In this document: in pieces, positions 13,301 to 26,300 of the stretch
How the letters are laid out: each line of letters starts with the position of its first letter
Numbering within the stretch: position 1 is the first letter of the stretch
Assembly: GCF_018691265.1 (NCBI RefSeq)
Contig: NW_024881321.1
Span: 25,951,698-26,015,697 of the forward strand
Direction of reading: 5' to 3'
Length of the DNA: 64,000 nucleotides
From: Tyto alba
Lineage: Eukaryota > Chordata > Aves > Strigiformes > Tytonidae
Notes under the pieces: model-generated
What the model was told of the DNA's origin: nothing
Databases searched by the model: none
Seen by the model: only the letters and a program-made list of their open reading frames with translations
Translations under genes and position numbers: made by a program

Positions 13301-15052
13301 CCCTGTAGTGGGAAATGAGATACTGACATTTTGATTTTAAATTATTTGGCTCACAGAGAGAACAAGCACCCGAAGGCAAGATAAGAGTATATGACCATTC
13401 CATGTGCACAAGTTTGCTGGAGGGACTAGGTGAAAATAAAGACTGGGCCAGTGAAGGAGGCAAAAGTACATTTGGCATGCGTATACAGTTAATGGTTTAA
13501 ACATGACATAAAAGTGACAACCACTAGTGAACAGTTAAAAAAAGACAGATTGGGTTCCGCTGGGTGAGTGATACAATTGTGATTGTAGCAAACACAAGAG
13601 CCAACACCACGCAAAGCCAGCCTGGTGAGTCAGTGGTCCCAGGGGTTTAAAAATCAGAGATATGAGAAAGGTAACAGAGAGGCTGACATCATCATTGTAC
13701 ATGCTGAAGTAACTCATCCTGCAGAAACTGTCTGAAGAAGTAAGTGAAGATTTTTGCTGAAGATTGGTGAGTCATGCACTGCTTTGTGGGAATGGCAGAG
13801 GTGTACGTGGTGCTCTACAAACACTTATTATCATTTAACTAATGTTGATTTCAAAAATTTCAAAAAATAATGAGTCTTACTTGCACTTTTCTCATTAATG
13901 TGTGTGATGGTAACTTGAAAAATGAGATTTGCTTTCTCTGTTCTTAGGTTTGAGGATATAAAATGCAACAGGAAACAATAATCCTTGTTGTATAACATAT
14001 ACACCTGTTTTCTCATGGTAGCATTTTGAATAGGTTTCTGCTTCAGAAATTGGATCCCTGTCTTAGAGCCAACAGCAGTGTCCTCTTTCCCTTTTCTTTT
14101 AAAAAGCTGACTACCTATTGAAACAAAGTTTTCATAAATCACATACAGTATTAGTTTTCCAGTGGTGCATGTGTGCTAGCTTACACAAAATATGTGCTGT
14201 TCAGTCTGCTTAATATCTTGCCTGATGTGATCTCCATCATGAAGTATCTCTTATTTAATAAATATGTATGGCCCTAATTATTTTTATTCAGTGACTATGA
14301 AGAATAATGAGCTATGAACACAAATTGATATCCTGTATCATACGAAATGCTCAGTATCACATTTTACAAAGAAGAAAATGGGAGTTCACATGAATTTGTA
14401 TATGTTGACATCTAGATCAGAAAGCCATATAAATAAAATCCCTTGATATTTTCAATATCTATGATTCAAATCATTAAATTTACATCTTGGATCATTAAAA
14501 TGATATCTTGCGAAGTTGTAATGCAAGTTTCCACCATGGTAACTGTTCACTATATGCTCTGGGTAACTGTGCTGAACATGCCATAATAATTCATCAACCC
14601 TGAAAGAAATCACAAAGTTCATTGCATATTAAAAATGTGATTGCGGTATATTACAGAAAAAATGGAAATATGCTGCTGTTCATCACACATCATGTTCTCT
14701 AAGGTTACTGTTACTGTCTGCATAAAAATAGTCTTTCCTTACAGGAAGAAAAAAAGCCGTCATCAATAAAATACATGTGGTGGCTTGCTTATACACCTGG
14801 TATGCCTTCAAAACAAATGGTTTTGTTTGTTTGTTTTTTTTTTTTCTATTATAAAATGACTAATTTTGTGTTTTACTGCATTCATTGTGGATATAGTGTT
14901 GAGAAGTATGATAATTAATGATAGTTTATTAAGCTTAATGTCCACAGAACTTTATTTCTTATTAAAATGGACTTAAACTGAATTGAGAAATACATAATAA
15001 TTTTTGTTTACATGTGTTCTTTCCTTTTTCTTGTGGCTTTTTTTCCTTTTAG
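7366..15052. other. Upstream intron adjoining the first exon
   Basis: About 7.7 kb of intronic sequence without a supported gene or repeat. An alternating purine-pyrimidine stretch (catgcgcgcgcacacacatg) lies at 7380-7399. The last 50 bases form the pyrimidine-rich tract leading to the splice acceptor at 15051-15052. All open frames here are short and resemble no family. Confidence 0.65.
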
Positions 15053-15186
15053 GTGAACAAGGTATGCGGTCCTCCTGTAAGGAAGGCTACACAGTCTCCG
15101 GGTTGCTCCTTTGATCAGGACAAAGATATTCAAGGGTTGAAGATGTTCTCAAGAGACAGTAAAGAAACCCTCACCAACAGAAGAAA
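15053..15186 (+). CDS. GPC5: Glypican-5, internal exon (ectodomain segment, part 1)
   Basis: Glypicans are heparan-sulphate proteoglycans held to the outer cell surface by a GPI anchor; they modulate Wnt, Hedgehog, FGF and BMP signalling. This exon is preceded by a pyrimidine tract and AG (15051-15052) and followed by GTAAGA (from 15187). It starts in phase 0 with VNKVCG and runs 44 codons plus two bases, ending TLTNRRK across the junction. Two cysteines (in VCGPP and GCSFDQ) fit conserved glypican disulphide positions. The stretches TQSP, CSFDQ and ETL.NRRK match GPC5 as I remember the human protein, and fit GPC3 less well. By human comparison it covers roughly residues 345-389 and is probably the fourth of eight exons (inference). 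No stop or frameshift is seen, so the copy looks functional. Confidence 0.93.
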
Positions 15187-18100
15187 GTAAGACATTAGTT
15201 TTACAGCCAGAAAGAAAGAATAAAGTAAGCCATTAATTTTACAACAGAATAGATTATATTCAATGTAGTGTCATGCATTAGTAGAGAATAAAGAAAGCCT
15301 GCAAAGTACACAGCATTTAGGCAACACAATCTACTCTGTTACATTTTGGAAAGAGTAATTTCATGGCTAGATTTTGTTCTCTGAAGTAATGGATGTATGA
15401 CCAGAGTAATTTGTTGTGGTTTATAGTATTTAAAAGAGTGGATAACACTGGTAGAATATGAATGTTAGCTCTATCTTTATGTGTACATTTTCAAATTACA
15501 TTTAACTTGCACATCAGCAGGCCTTATTAAATCTGTCAAAAAAAAGAAATTGTGACATTTATCAGAAGACTATCTGTACAAATAGATCAGACAGAAAAAA
15601 AAAAGTATGACTGTTCTTACATAGCTTTCTACTGTAAAAAATGAGACAACTAAGTATCTGGGGCTAAATGCAAGTCCAGCTGATTTTTTTTTTCCGGCTC
15701 TTTTGCCAGTATATAGTGAATTTAAGTGACTGCAAAGACTTAGAGATTTGATTTATACCTGGCTCGGCATTGCAGGGTAAAATTTGCCTAACTGCATATG
15801 AGCTAGGTGTCTGAGCTGCCATTATAGTCTGTGGATCGGAAGACTCAGTTCAGCTGCCCACACAACTACATGCATCCAGTGCCACTTGGGGGTATGGGTA
15901 TCCCAACTCATCTGCTGCTGCCAAGAAGGATGCAGGTGTCCTGTAAGTTGTGTCGTTTATTCCAGTCTTCTGCAGATATCCTGAATAGCTGAAGGAATCT
16001 CAAAGGCCAGTCTATCTTTAGACAAATTCATCAAGTCTTCAATGACTGTAAGGAGTAATAGCACCATAAGAAGTAAGGATAGCATTACAGTTAAGACTAA
16101 AGGCCCTATTATGCAAATAAATTACAATTTTAAAATCAGAAATTTAATTTCTATCACGGTGTTTGCTAAAATACAGAGAGATTTCCTTTGTCCTCTTTTT
16201 CCTTTCTTTTCACTTTCAGTGCAGAAGGAAACTGAAGTGAGAGAATTGCAGGGAGTAAGTAAGTGCTCACTCCTGATGTCTGGAGAAGAAAAACAGCCAC
16301 TGAGCTTCAAAGGCAGACCGTTCTTGTTAGTGCAAGGTCCTTCATCTTGCAAATGGTGGGGGAAAAAAATAAAAACCAAAAGACAAACACAGGTTTTAGA
16401 GAACACTGTGGGAATGGGAAAAGATGCAAAACAGACATTTGCTTTAGCCAGCACAGAAGTTCATCAGGCAACACCCGTTATACAGGCATGTTTTCCCTTT
16501 GTTATATAGCTAAGCAAGTTCTTGATGTGTTCTGACTGCTAGGACTTGGCAAATGTGAAACCGTGTTCTGAAATCTCACTTAATCCAGGACTGTTCCACA
16601 TTTCAAAATAAGTGGTATCTGGGTTGACCTCAGGGAGATTGCCCAAAAGACCTTAAGGGGCAGCAGAGGCAGCGGGCAACACAAAGCAGTGTTATCTTCC
16701 CGTGACAGATGATGCCAGACTGAGATGCTGGAAGCAGCATTTGTGGCATGTAACAGGCACTACACCAGAAAGGGGAAGGGGGAGAAAGTTTGATATCCAT
16801 TGACACAGATTTCAGTTTAAGAACTTCATAGTTGGTATCATCTTCATTTGCTGCCTCCTGGATCGCCTCCTTCCTTATTAGTCACAATCGCTTTATATTT
16901 CACTTTATATTCCCATGGCAACTGTAACAATTCCTCACACAGAAGAGGGACTTCAGCAAATGCTTGCAGCCTGCTTTTAAGAAAGTGCTGTTCTATGAGT
17001 CTCACTCCACTTTATTTACCTCCCATGTACTTCTGGCAGCACATTGCTCTCGGCAACATTCACAGGCTTTAGCAGAAAAGAATAGGCTTCTCCCAAACTG
17101 TGTAGACTCGATCGATGACAGTTATCTGAGGGAAAACAAATGAACAAAAAGATGCCATTAAATGTGTGATTCCTAAGAGTTCCCTGATATCCTAATATTT
17201 TTCAAATGCATCTTCAGGTGAAAGTTTACAGTTTAAAGTACATGGTTTAAAGCCTCTGTCTAAAATTTTCCTAAATTATTTTTACCATTACACCTAAGCC
17301 AGTATGTATTTTCTAGTACTATGTGGTACAAGAAGAAAAGAAAATTTCTCTGTGCTTTTGACACCAAAAATTGTCAGATGAATTTTAAAAAAATTCTGAG
17401 CAGAACTTTCCATAATAACATACAAACCTGAAAGTATATAATGCATTTTACTCCAGAACTCAACACTGCAGACAGCTTTTAGCACAGAGAATATAATTGT
17501 AAAAGAAATGAACATTTCCAAATAAATAGATAAGAAGTATCTGCAGCCTCCATGGACTGTAACTGCACATTTGTGCTCAGCTGACTATAATTACATGCTA
17601 TCTGGTCTAGAGGATGATGATGTAAAAATTGACATTCATACCATCTGCCCTTCTAATTACTTTGGTCAGACATCAACAGGGGCTGAAATCAGTTATTACT
17701 TCTGTGTTAACTTTAGCTTTGCCTCGGGATGTATTTACTAATAAATTGAATGACCTTTCATTTAGAATGCAGTTTGTCACAAGATATTATGGCAGCTATA
17801 TTTATTTAAATTTCTGTGTTATACATGGATTGATTGTGCAGAAGAAGAAATTCCAACTATTTAGTATGAGAGGGCTCTCTAATTGCTAGTTTTCATCCAG
17901 AATGTAAACACAAAGCATAGACAAAATCAAAATCAATCCCACTCGATGGGAAATGAAGAAAAATTGCAATCATACTGTGCACCCTGGATGCAATTTTGGG
18001 GATGGAGAAATACAAGATATGACTATTCATGGCTGGGAGACTGTGGATGGATCATACTTACATATTTAAAATATATTGCACATAGGCAATTATATGAATC

Positions 18101-19326
18101 ATAGTCAAAATTGACCCTACCTGAGATTTTCAGAACTGCAGTTTTAGACTTAGTAGGGCATTCATATCATGTTTAATAGGCACAGTCAATCTAAATCACT
18201 ATGATTTGTGTAAAATATTTGCCCTACATTTACAAGAAAGAACGTGGCTTTTAAAATGACAGATTGTGTGTAATCACTCATGTTTTATCAGTTTTAATTT
18301 GGAGTAACCAATACTTAACAATTTAATTCCTTATGCTGTTTTAGGTCCACATTGACTAAATATAAGGAAATGTATAGAATATCTCTGGCATTTTTTCACA
18401 ACTCCAGACATGGTACAAGAAGTTAACATGAAGTGAAGCTTGCTGGCTTACAGAGCAATGAGTATAGCATTTGCTGGTGTCTTTCTTTGTGCCTGCGGGT
18501 CATAGATAACTCCGTGCAGTGTGATGTTCTAAACCAGAATGAATAAATATTTTAATTTTTCACAGCAGGAATGAGTCTCCCAGGAAGAGAATTTCAATAC
18601 ATATGCAAACAATTTATAATCATAAATATCACAATGCAGTTAAAAACATACTAACTAAAAAGTTATTAATTTAAGTACAAAAAACTTATCATTAGCTCTG
18701 AGCAACTTGACAATTATTTAAAGTAGCAATACATAATTTATAATCTACCAGCACAGCACATGATAAAACTGATGTAAATTTTCAGACATTTATTTAAATA
18801 TCCACTAAATATTTAACACTTGTATCTTAAACCCATCTTACCTAAATCTTGAGTTGCTCCATAACTGTAACAAATACTCTTTGTAGCAGTTGTAACACTG
18901 TGTAAGGGATAACTTGATGACACTTACGAAAAGAGATGACTTGTTCATACATGCCTATTTTTTTATTTGTTGTGCTTTTTTTTTTGGAACATTTTTTGGT
19001 ATATTTGTACAAGTGTAGCATTTCAAACTGTATCACAACTATGCAAGAAAATTTCAGGTTGGAGGAAAATAATTTCTGTTCCAGAGGATGAGTACTGTTT
19101 TTTATTTTGACCAATGAATGTATTAGCTTTGTAAACTACTGAAGTGTGTCTGAGAGAATCAAACTTATCTAACAGGAAATTGACAAATTGGTTTTAAAAA
19201 ACCTTTGGAACCAATGGAGAGTAAAAAAAATAAACACATTCTTTATCTTCTTGTAGAAACACAGAACAGTACTGCCTAATATTATTGATTGACGCTGTCA
19301 ATTATTTCCCATGTTCCCCTGTGCAG
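15187..19326 (+). other. GPC5: GPC5 intron between the two exons (4,140 bp)
   Basis: A canonical GT-AG intron in phase 2: the donor is aa|gtaaga and the acceptor is ccctgtgcag. It contains no repeat that I can name. An open frame of 155 codons (16042-16509) lies within it but has low-complexity, intron-like composition and no family resemblance. The moderately GC-rich stretch 15830-15960 is unexplained. Confidence 0.85.
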
Positions 19327-19452
19327 AGAATTTATCAGCCACCTCCGGCTCTACAGGGCCTTTTACGGCGGCCTGGCTGATCAGCTGTGCAGTAATGAGT
19401 TGGCAGCTGCCGATGGGCTCCCATGTTGGAATGGAGAAGACATTGTAAGAAG
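19327..19452 (+). CDS. GPC5: Glypican-5, internal exon (ectodomain segment, part 2)
   Basis: The exon continues the previous one in frame: the two leftover bases AA plus the first base A give lysine, then EFISHLRLYRAFYGG. It goes on with LADQLC and AAADGLPCWNGEDIV, which is the most conserved signature of the glypican C-terminal lobe and matches GPC5 almost letter for letter as I recall it. Two cysteines, in DQLC and LPCW, are the expected disulphide partners. The exon is 126 bp and ends in phase 2 (ag|gtacct), fitting the human serine codon that spans the next junction. The heparan-sulphate attachment region and GPI signal must lie on later exons outside the window. It is probably the fifth exon by human numbering (inference). 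Confidence 0.95.
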
Positions 19453-22185
19453 GTACCTTTCTGACTCAATTTTGTCTTTTCTTTTGTATTTTGTGTTTCT
19501 CTGAAGTAGTTTCCAACTTGAGTGAAGTACATTGTTTCCCTAGGTATGTGTCAAGGTTAGTTCAAAAAGCAAATCAGCATGGGTTTCCTTCTCTCAGGCT
19601 TCAACTGTAAACAGTAAAAAAAATCTGCCTGCATCTGTGTTTCGAGGAAAAAAAAAGAATTCTGTTGTCCTTCAGACATTTTTCCTTCAAATTTATGGCA
19701 CCTGAACATATACTGGAAAAGAAAATGGATTGGCATTTACAAAATACAGTTGGAGAAAAAGAATATGGATTTTTGTTTGAGCTAGATCTTTATAAAATGC
19801 TTCTTTTAATAATACAGAGTGTGTGATAAGACTTGAGCTATTTGCTTAAAACTTTCTCTGGCTCTGAAGAAGGAAGTAATCTCTTAATATATATGGTTTC
19901 TCAGGAGAGAGCTAAAAGTTAAAACATAGAGATAAAACATTTTAAAGGTGAAACACATGTATTATTTTATGCATACAGCAGCTTGGGAGACATCATTCAG
20001 CAGCAATGGCAAAGAAGAGATAATAATAAACTGCTGTGCTCCTGGATATGTATGTCTGGAATCAATATATTTCACAGCTTACAAAACACTAGCATTTGTG
20101 GATGTCAGAAGGATTTTAAGAGAGCTGATTTCTCTGGTTTTGCTTTATTGCTCTCATCACCAAAACAAGTATTTCTCTGTGCAGGAAGTCCTTATGATGA
20201 CAGAGACCAAAATATGAAAAGGTTCTTTACAATTATTTTTTAGTAAAGATCATGCTGTTAATACAGCATATATTAGTAGGCAGTATCAAAGGTATGAGGT
20301 GAATTAATAAAGTGGGAGATAGCTAGTACCAAGTAGAAGGAACACAGACAGCCTGTGCCCTCAGGTATCTCTAAAAAGGTTAGGTAGGAACTGTAATCTA
20401 TTGATTAATGATATGTAAGGAAACTTAATGGATAGCCTTTCAGCGAACAGCTACAGGCCTACTTTTCCTTATCTTCTTGGGTAGTCCAATGCTTTGGCAG
20501 CACCAAAGCCCATTGAGTGGTTGACACCCTTGATAGTCTCATTGGGAACCTTTGTCCTAAGGTTTCAACCATCTTTTCCAGATGACATGTTACTTGTCTA
20601 GATGTCTGCCATGTAACGTCAACTTTACCTCATGGCTTTTGTTTTGCTGCTCTTCCCCAAATGAGTTATACTAATCCTAACGTGTTTCAGTAACAATTTG
20701 AAGTAAGGATCTTGTAATTCCAAATTTCCTAAGAACAAGATTCTTGTATCATTACTTTTGGCTGCTTATAGTCTTGCTATTAATAGTCTTACTATATAAC
20801 ATATATTTTATATATTTTCAAATCTATATTATTATATAATACTATTATACTTTAGTTCTTATATCCTATTATTATATAATTATTATTTATATGATGCTGT
20901 TTGATTTTGATTGATTAGACACTGAAGTCCTTATACAGAAATGAAACAATCTGATAAAATTTAGACCATAGTGATTTTTAAAGGTAATTTAATTTGACTA
21001 AAATTATTTAATTAATGCAATTTATTTATTTTTGGATCAACCTAAAGACATGATTTGTGACAAAAGCACTATATCTTTAAGAGAACTTTGATACTAGTTT
21101 AGTTTACAAATTTCCTGATTAAATATTTTGTTTTCATGTGTATATTAATATACGTACATATATTTATATCAGTAAATTTTAGTGTTAACTTCCTGAAAGA
21201 GCTGACATGTAGATAATATTTAGAAGTACTGCTGATTTAGAAGTATTTCTGATTAAAACCAGAACAGCAGGATACTCTGAGTTGCTCTAGGTTACCAACT
21301 GGAGCTGAGTCCTGCAGATTAGTTCCTACATCTCAATACCTCTACTTGTACACAAATTACATTGTGGTTCATATTCTCCTGCTTCGGTAGCTATATGAAG
21401 GTGCTCACATCTATCCTCTTCCTCCCCTTCATTTTGCCTTATTACTCAGTCAGAATGTCCTTTGTTCAATTTTACTTGTTTATATTTGTTCTTTTGTGAC
21501 TGAAGGGGAAAAAAAATAATTCCTGCTCTTTGATTGAGATAATTTTTTTGTAACTATTAGTATTATTATTACTACAGAACTGTTAATTGAGGGAAAAATG
21601 GGCACTTTTCTTTTTGTGCTTGGACACATCTGTGTGCCTGCTATGAAAGTAAGGCACACGTGATGCAGGCATGCAGGAGAGGAGCACAAACATTGGGTGT
21701 GCAGTGCCTGGAGATTTCTCTTGGTTATGGAAAGTCAAACTCAGCCTCAGAAACAGCCTCAAACAGGTTCTGCAAATTCAGAAACAAGGAGGTTGTATCT
21801 GAGCATCAAAGGCTCCTGATCCACCTCACAGATTGTGCTGGGAAGTGATGTTTGAAATGGATCAATGAATCAATCACCTAGCAAAGAGATCTAATGGGAG
21901 ATGAGCAGCATCAGAAGTGATTATGTTGGCAATATGGTGAGGGGAAATGAAGATGTCAGGCTTTGGGAATGTGGACTGGAGACAGTGAGCCTAACCACTG
22001 TTCAGGCAAACTGGATTAGAAGGGACTAGTAACATGGAAAAAACAGGGTGTGCAATTCAAAATTTTCCCAGTGAAACTTAGCCTGAGCCCAATTTTAGCA
22101 CTGTCAGGAGAACTGTGGCATACTTGTAGAGTATTCCCAGAAGTATTTTAAGATCAGTTGAGAATCTAGGAAACTCAGCTTACAA
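19453..22185. other. Downstream GPC5 intron, first part
   Basis: AT-rich intron starting at the donor gtacct. No gene or nameable repeat was seen apart from the AT-rich block listed separately. The next GPC5 exon, expected to begin with the tyrosine-threonine-glutamine stretch after the phase-2 junction, was looked for here and further downstream and not found. Confidence 0.65.
20788..20895. repeat. AT-rich low-complexity block
   Basis: Over about 100 bases nearly every position is A or T, with many overlapping TATTATATAA-like words (for example attattatataatactattatac). It looks like decayed microsatellite or plain low-complexity DNA, with no gene signal. Confidence 0.7.
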
Positions 22186-22553
22186 AAAAAGAATCAGGGA
22201 ATTATATTTGTTTAACCTGGAAAAGAAAAACTGCTGGGAGAAAATTCAAAATGCAGACAGTCTCTTGCTAGGTGGAAAAAAAGTATTTCTTACCTGCTTC
22301 CATAATGTCTAGGAGGCATAGCAAACATTTTTAAAATATTCTGATTAAATATTAGGGAGAGTTTTCTAGTGGCAAGGACAATAAGGGACAAAAATAAGTA
22401 CTTTCAGGGTCTGGTGTCCGCCTGAAGGAGGATGTTTAAGAACAGGCAAGGCAAGGCACTGAGAAATGATGCAGAAAAAGCCGATTTTTCCTTAGAAATA
22501 CAGAGATAAATTGGATAACTTCTTTAAATCTCCTCCAGCCCTCTGATTCTGAA
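22186..22553 (+). mobile_element. Ancient CR1 3' fragment, sense to host gene
   Basis: The stretch follows the order of a CR1 C-terminal and 3' untranslated region: tttaacctggaaaagaaaaactg near 22210, then attagggagagttttctagtggcaagg (22350 on), gatgtttaagaacagg (about 22431-22446) and the closing ctcctccagccctctgattctg (about 22530-22550). It is much more diverged than the other CR1 copies and probably predates modern bird lineages. The left edge is uncertain. Confidence 0.75.
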
Positions 22554-23363
22554 TCTAGGCTTATCTAAATCCTGCATTGCTCAACTTCTGTTACCGTGAT
22601 CCCAGGACATAGTGGACATTTTAGAAGCAATAGTGACCTGAGCATGCATCATCGCTTTTCTCTGTAAAGACTGGAGAACACCTGAACCTGTACACTCACT
22701 CTCTTTTCTTCTTTTTTTCTTCCTCCCTGCCTCTAGTACAGTAATAAATAAAGATATTATTGAAAACCTGTGCAGTGTTCCTGGCACAGGTAGGGGGAAG
22801 GTCTACATTGTTCAAATTAGGTAAAGATAAATAGAGTTTATGTGTTTTGAGATTCTTTATCATTTCTGTCTGGTTTTGCCTTCTATTTAAAAATCAGATT
22901 CCATATCTGGTGGTGACTGTAATTTTGGGCCTGACATGGGAAAGGAATATCGTAAGCTGCATAATGCTGGTGTGAGTGTATCAGGATCTGAAGAGATTGC
23001 TACAACTGTTTGCTGTATCTGTGTTTCAAGCTGCAAGTAGCAATAAGCCCTGGAGACAGAAGATAGATCTGTTTTTAAAAAATCTCTGCAGTTCTTCTTT
23101 CTCCTTTGCTGTGCATTTCTTCTAAAGGAAATAGTTCAAGGTTTTAAGAGCTATAATATCATATCTCAGATAAATCTTACAGCCTTTGCCATCTCTAATA
23201 CCATCTAAGAGATTATCAAACCTGGATGTGAAAAGGTCAGGGGAAAAAAAAAAAAAGAAGAGGGTATTATTGAAATGAAAGCTTACTTAACAGTTTACAT
23301 TTCATATGCTTCAGCTGTTTCCTTTTTAGTTAATCCTTTTTTGTTTCTGTTGGGGTTGGTTTG

Positions 23364-23382
23364 TTTTTTTTTTTTTTTTTTT
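23364..23382. repeat. Poly(T) run of 19
   Basis: An uninterrupted run of T. It is not clearly attached to a retroelement. Confidence 0.9.
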
Positions 23383-26300
23383 CCTAATTATAATGTCATG
23401 TCAATGTGGCCCTTGATTCTGAAACTAGGAACTGTTCTGAATCTTATCCTGTCACACAGTACAGGCTCATGCTTTTGTCAAAAACTCAGACCAGAATCCC
23501 CAACTTCCTATATTCATGTCAGACAAGATTGGCAGCGGGCAGGACTTGCAGGAGCAAGACTGCTCGCACAAGGTCCACATCACTGCAGAATGAGGGAGAG
23601 GATGTCTCAGAGGATTTTTCAGCCCTTCCACTGTTTTACCCAATTGTGTGACTACAGTAGTCAGGCACGAAATTCCAACTTCAGTTTTAAAGGCATAACT
23701 GAGTGCCATGATGAAGTTCTTGCAATTTAGTGTTATGGGATTCATTAGGTCCAATGGAAAAATAGGAATTCCAATTAATAGGTTATGTACTACCAAAGCG
23801 TACAAGAAGAATTGCATGCATCAGCTCAGAATTTCAGTGGCATCTTAGCATTAAAGAAAATTAACAGAAGTTGTGCAAATGAACTGAGATTGTTCTCATT
23901 CATGAACATAAAGTGGTTTAACTGATATTTGTACAGTTTTGGCAGTCCACAGTGCCTGGATAGAATGTGAAGAGAGATGGATTAAAAATCCACAGAGGAG
24001 AGCAGAATATGTACTGTACATCTTGAGGCCAGCAATTCCACTTAAATAAAAATAGATGTGAGAGAAGAAAATAGTAAAATTATGTGTGTTGAAGGATTCA
24101 AGAGTAGTGGATATTATTAAAAACAGCTAATCAAGTTTGGAAGAAGAGTTTCATATGAACCACGTATCTAAAATATCCAAATGAAGAGGAATTAAACTGC
24201 ATGATTGATTTTAATTGCTGAGCAAGTTGTTAGAAAGTGATTATAATAAGCATCTATCATCAAATAAATGCTTAGCTTTAGGATAGATCTTAGGCTGGGG
24301 AAAGGAATTTCTTCTTTTTATTCTTAAATATTCTGAAACAAGTGTACAATCCTGAATCTGTTCTTAGCCAACAAAAGAAGATAAATGGTGATATAGGGAG
24401 ATCTAATTAATTCCTTTTAGTTTTCTTCTATTTGAGCTAGTCATCACTTTGTAATGTCATCAAAGGCACCACTTGCCACCTGTACAAAAGATTTGCCTGA
24501 GAAACTTGAGATGTAGGAACAGCTCATTATGGCTCTTACTGCTTTGCCTAATATACTATTGCCAACAAGGACCAGTGGCAGATGCGTAGAGAAAAAGCAA
24601 TTGTAAATATGTACTTCCTCACAATCTGAAAATTTGGAAATGCGTGACCCAGAACTGTGAATGTTCCCATGAACTCATCAAATCTTAGCACCAATAGCAT
24701 TCCACAGCAAGCTAACCAGAAGTTTTCAGGTACAGAAATACTGAGCCAGCTTAAGAAGTAAAATGGTGGCTGAACAGGCTGAATGTTTTATGAAGAAAAT
24801 GAAAATTAAATAAATTGTTAAATCCAGATGACTGAAATCTGAAGTATTTTTGTTTTGAATTGTTGCTTCCCCTTTAGGAATGCTTAGAAGTGAAGTAACC
24901 GTCATATGGGACCTGGGCTTTAATGAACACTCAGGTCATCTGGCCTATAAGAACATGGGGTTCCAAAGATACTCCCTGAATTCGGGAGGATTTTTTCATT
25001 AGAATTTATACATTTTCGTTTCAAAAATTGCTGACATCAGGGTATGTTCGAGGACTAATCAGTAACACCATTAATTTTACTACTGATCCCCCCCCATCAC
25101 AAATAATTTCTTACTGATCCTACTTCACTTGTCAGAATATGAGGGGCTTATGATAAATATTTCTTTGCCAATGTAGTAAACAACAGGCGTTTCTATTTCT
25201 GGCAACAACATGTAATTGAATAATAAAAAATAATTATATTATCATAATTGCTGCTTTTCTGGATGCAACTTATTTGTCTTTTGAGAAATCTTAAACATTA
25301 TTTTTAGGTTACTTGATGAATTTGGGAATTACAATGGAGAATATAATATGAACTATTTATTCCAGAGAAAGACAAAAATTAGAAGAAAGGATACTGGTTT
25401 GATGATAGATTATATAAAAACTAAGTAGTTTATATAAAAGCTGAAATTCAGATGCCTGTGTCATCTGGGTTTAGGAGATCCAAGTCTGACATTAGGGGGA
25501 AGAATGAAATGGCGTATGTTCCCTTCGTTTATATTAATTGTGGGGTTTGTTCAGTATTTTGTCATGAGACATAAAAATAAAATAATTCTTGCTTTCATAA
25601 TGGTAATATCAGTTTGCAATATATGCTTAGATAAATCTCATGACACTTCAGGATGGAATTTAACCAATTAAGTAAAAGCAGCAAAATATATGTTGCATTT
25701 TATTGCCTCAGATTAAATTATATATTTTCCTTTTGTTTTCTTTAGAAAATGTATAATTTACTGTAGTGTTTATCCTAGAAACATTTGTGTTGTTTGTAAT
25801 GCACAGCAGGGGTTATAATAGAAGGGTTCTAACAGCGGCTGAATTATTTTTTATTAAACTGATACTAATTTACAAAATGTATTGACTTTTAAATTGAAAA
25901 ACATGATTAGAGCCATGGTAAATAAATAAGAGCATTTATAAAGTCACAGAAGACTATTGAAAGATATACATGAGAAAGAACAATGACCAAAGATATTCTA
26001 AGAGTTTGAATTATGGCATCAGCATACCTTCATTTTGGAGTGTCATCTTCTCTCATTTTACACAGCCATAGAAAAATAGACTTACTCCAGAATTTAGTAT
26101 TAGTGATCTGATGTCTCATAGAGGTTTTCCTAGGGAATTCAGGACTACTTTACCATAGTTTGTGACCTGAAACAATAAAGACAGAAAAAACCAAAATCTA
26201 TCGTCTCCTTTTTGTATAATAAGGTTTCATATTAATACCAAAAAAGCCTCATGCAAGAGACTTTGCTGCATAGTTCAAAAATAAGCCTAACATAAAATAA

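Noticed and set aside
16042..16509. 155-codon open frame between the two GPC5 exons
   Set aside because: Lies in a proper GT-AG intron, composition is intron-like and it contains a polypyrimidine-AG run; no family resemblance.
24878..24985. Acceptor-like tract followed by an exon-like stretch
   Set aside because: The frame required by the preceding GPC5 exon meets a stop after two codons and no donor follows convincingly.
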